A stretch of DNA of 64,000 bases, taken from the NCBI RefSeq assembly GCF_000382365.1, contig NZ_KB908222.1, positions 1 through 64,000 on the forward strand, written 5' to 3'. The stretch comes from Pannonibacter phragmitetus DSM 14782 (GTDB lineage: Bacteria; Pseudomonadota; Alphaproteobacteria; Rhizobiales; Stappiaceae). Positions 63,015 to 64,000 of the stretch are shown here, one piece after another. Both the position numbers and the translations under genes were made by a program. Numbering within the stretch: position 1 is the stretch's first letter; each line of letters starts with the position of its first letter. A model generated the notes under the pieces. That model had not been told where the DNA came from and did no database searches. It saw only the letters and a list, made by a program, of their open reading frames with translations.

Positions 63015-63959
63015 TCAGTAGCCCCGCTGGCGGTCCACTGCCGGCGGGATCTCGCCGCGCTCGAAATAGGCCGAAAGATTGGCCGCCACGATCCGGGCGG
63101 CCGTCGCCGGTGTTGTTGGCGCGCTGATGTGGGGCAGCACGGTGACCGACGGATGGCTCCAGCAGGGATTGTCCGCCGGAAGCGGCTCCTGCGCAAACAC
63201 ATCCAGCACCGCATGGGACACCTGTCCCTCGTCAAGAGCGGCCAGCAGCGCCGGCTGGTCGACAATCGGTCCCCGGCCAAAATTGATAAGCCCGGCGCCG
63301 CGCGGCAGCATGGCAAGACGAGCCGTGTTGAGCAGGCCGCGCGTATCCGGCGTCAGCGGCAGCAAGACAACAACGATATCCGAGCGCGACAGCACCCGCT
63401 GCAGCCCCTCCTCACCGCTGAAACACTCCGCCCCCTCCACTTTGGCAGGCGTGCGGCTCCAGCCGCTGACCGGAAACCCATTGGCCAGCAGGCGCCGCGC
63501 CGCAGCCTTGCCGAGGTTCCCCAGCCCGAGGATGCCGATATGCCGGTCAGCCGCAAGGCGTGGCAGGGCTTCGGCCCAGATCTTCTCGCGCTGCTGCGTC
63601 AGATAGAGCGGGATATCCCGGTGGAGATAGAGTGAGAAGGCCAGCACCGCCTCCGCCATGGTTTCCGCCAGCTGCGGATCGGTCATGCGGACAATGGCAA
63701 AATCCGTGCCGATCAGCTCGCCCAGCAGCCGCTCCACCCCGGCCCACAGGCTCTGCACCCAGACAAGACCCGGCAGTTCATGCAGATGCGCCGGATCCGG
63801 ATTGGCGACAATGGCCACGCGCGCCGACAGGCGCTCTGCGGCGTCCATCGTGGCCAGTGGCCGCACATCGATCTGCGGCATCAGCGTTTCAAACTGCACC
63901 ATCCATTCCGCACGTTCCTCGGCAGAGATCCGGGCGATGAAGGGAACGACGGGTTTCAT
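63015..63959 (-). CDS. ghrA: Glyoxylate/hydroxypyruvate reductase A-type dehydrogenase
   Basis: A 314-residue D-2-hydroxyacid dehydrogenase. The NAD-binding motif is GILGLGNLGKAAARRL, the catalytic region includes INFGRGPIVDQPALLAALDE and AVLDVFAQEPLPADNP, and HIS is in VLPHISAPT. It belongs to the GhrA branch, reducing glyoxylate and hydroxypyruvate. It is convergent with gph, whose product glycolate can be oxidised to glyoxylate, so a linked role is plausible. The start codon near 63959 has a GTGCCACC leader. Confidence 0.88.
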   Translation of the reverse strand: MKPVVPFIARISAEERAEWMVQFETLMPQIDVRPLATMDAAERLSARVAIVANPDPAHLHELPGLVWVQSLWAGVERLLGELIGTDFAIVRMTDPQLAETMAEAVLAFSLYLHRDIPLYLTQQREKIWAEALPRLAADRHIGILGLGNLGKAAARRLLANGFPVSGWSRTPAKVEGAECFSGEEGLQRVLSRSDIVVVLLPLTPDTRGLLNTARLAMLPRGAGLINFGRGPIVDQPALLAALDEGQVSHAVLDVFAQEPLPADNPCWSHPSVTVLPHISAPTTPATAARIVAANLSAYFERGEIPPAVDRQRGY

Positions 63960-64000
63960 GACGGTGGCACCTTGCGCTTTCAGATTTGCGCCGGATCATG

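Overview
The window looks like a GC-rich alphaproteobacterial chromosome. The rRNA leader at the left edge, a rhizobial-type glycerol operon, a rhizobial-type inositol cluster with GGAA-N6-TTCC operators, a TAXI-TRAP transporter and palindromic intergenic repeats all fit Hyphomicrobiales (perhaps a Stappiaceae-like genus). The family assignment is inference; the class is fairly safe.

Layout. (1) 1-410: promoter, boxA and leader of an rRNA operon that runs leftwards out of the window. (2) 0.7-3.7 kb: an atypical DHDPS-family aldolase and an atypical short-chain dehydrogenase, a LysR regulator and a tiny DUF1127-like gene, then a REP-like repeat. (3) 4.0-16.8 kb: the most interesting locus, a RiPP (ribosomally made, modified peptide) cluster. 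It has two precursors with nitrile-hydratase-like leader peptides (NHLP), two tandem GNAT-fold proteins, a two-winged-helix regulator, and a five-gene export operon: outer-membrane lipoprotein, HlyD adaptor, C39-peptidase ABC transporter, second ABC transporter and a cyclic-nucleotide-binding-domain protein. No other maturase is visible, so the GNAT proteins are the candidate modifying enzymes. This resembles the lipidated selidamide class, but one of the two GNATs has lost its acyl-CoA loop. A response regulator and hybrid kinase follow, convergent to the cluster. (4) 20.2-26.8 kb: a CobW-type GTPase with a small partner, a ROK regulator with a perfect palindromic operator, and a TAXI-TRAP uptake set ending in DUF1850.

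(5) 27-38 kb: a complete leftward myo-inositol unit (periplasmic binding protein, permease, ATPase, iolG, iolC fused to DUF2090, iolD, iolE, a small membrane protein, iolB) with an RpiR-type regulator (IolR) beside it. Two near-identical 150-bp palindromic elements flank the small gene plus iolB. (6) 38-49.4 kb: three Gfo/Idh/MocA oxidoreductases, two TIM-barrel isomerase-like enzymes, a LacI regulator and a CUT1 sugar ABC transporter, suggesting catabolism of a glycoside or cyclitol by oxidation and elimination. (7) 49.4-51 kb: a SulP anion transporter with a structured leader. (8) 51.2-61.5 kb: the glycerol system glpD-S-T-P-Q-U-V-K transcribed leftward, with glpR divergent. (9) 61.7-64 kb: rpe-gph and a convergent GhrA-type reductase.

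Much of the window is about bringing in and oxidising polyols and sugars (inositol, glycerol, at least one unidentified glycoside), each unit with its own ABC or TRAP transporter and local regulator. The RiPP cluster stands apart as the secreted-product system.
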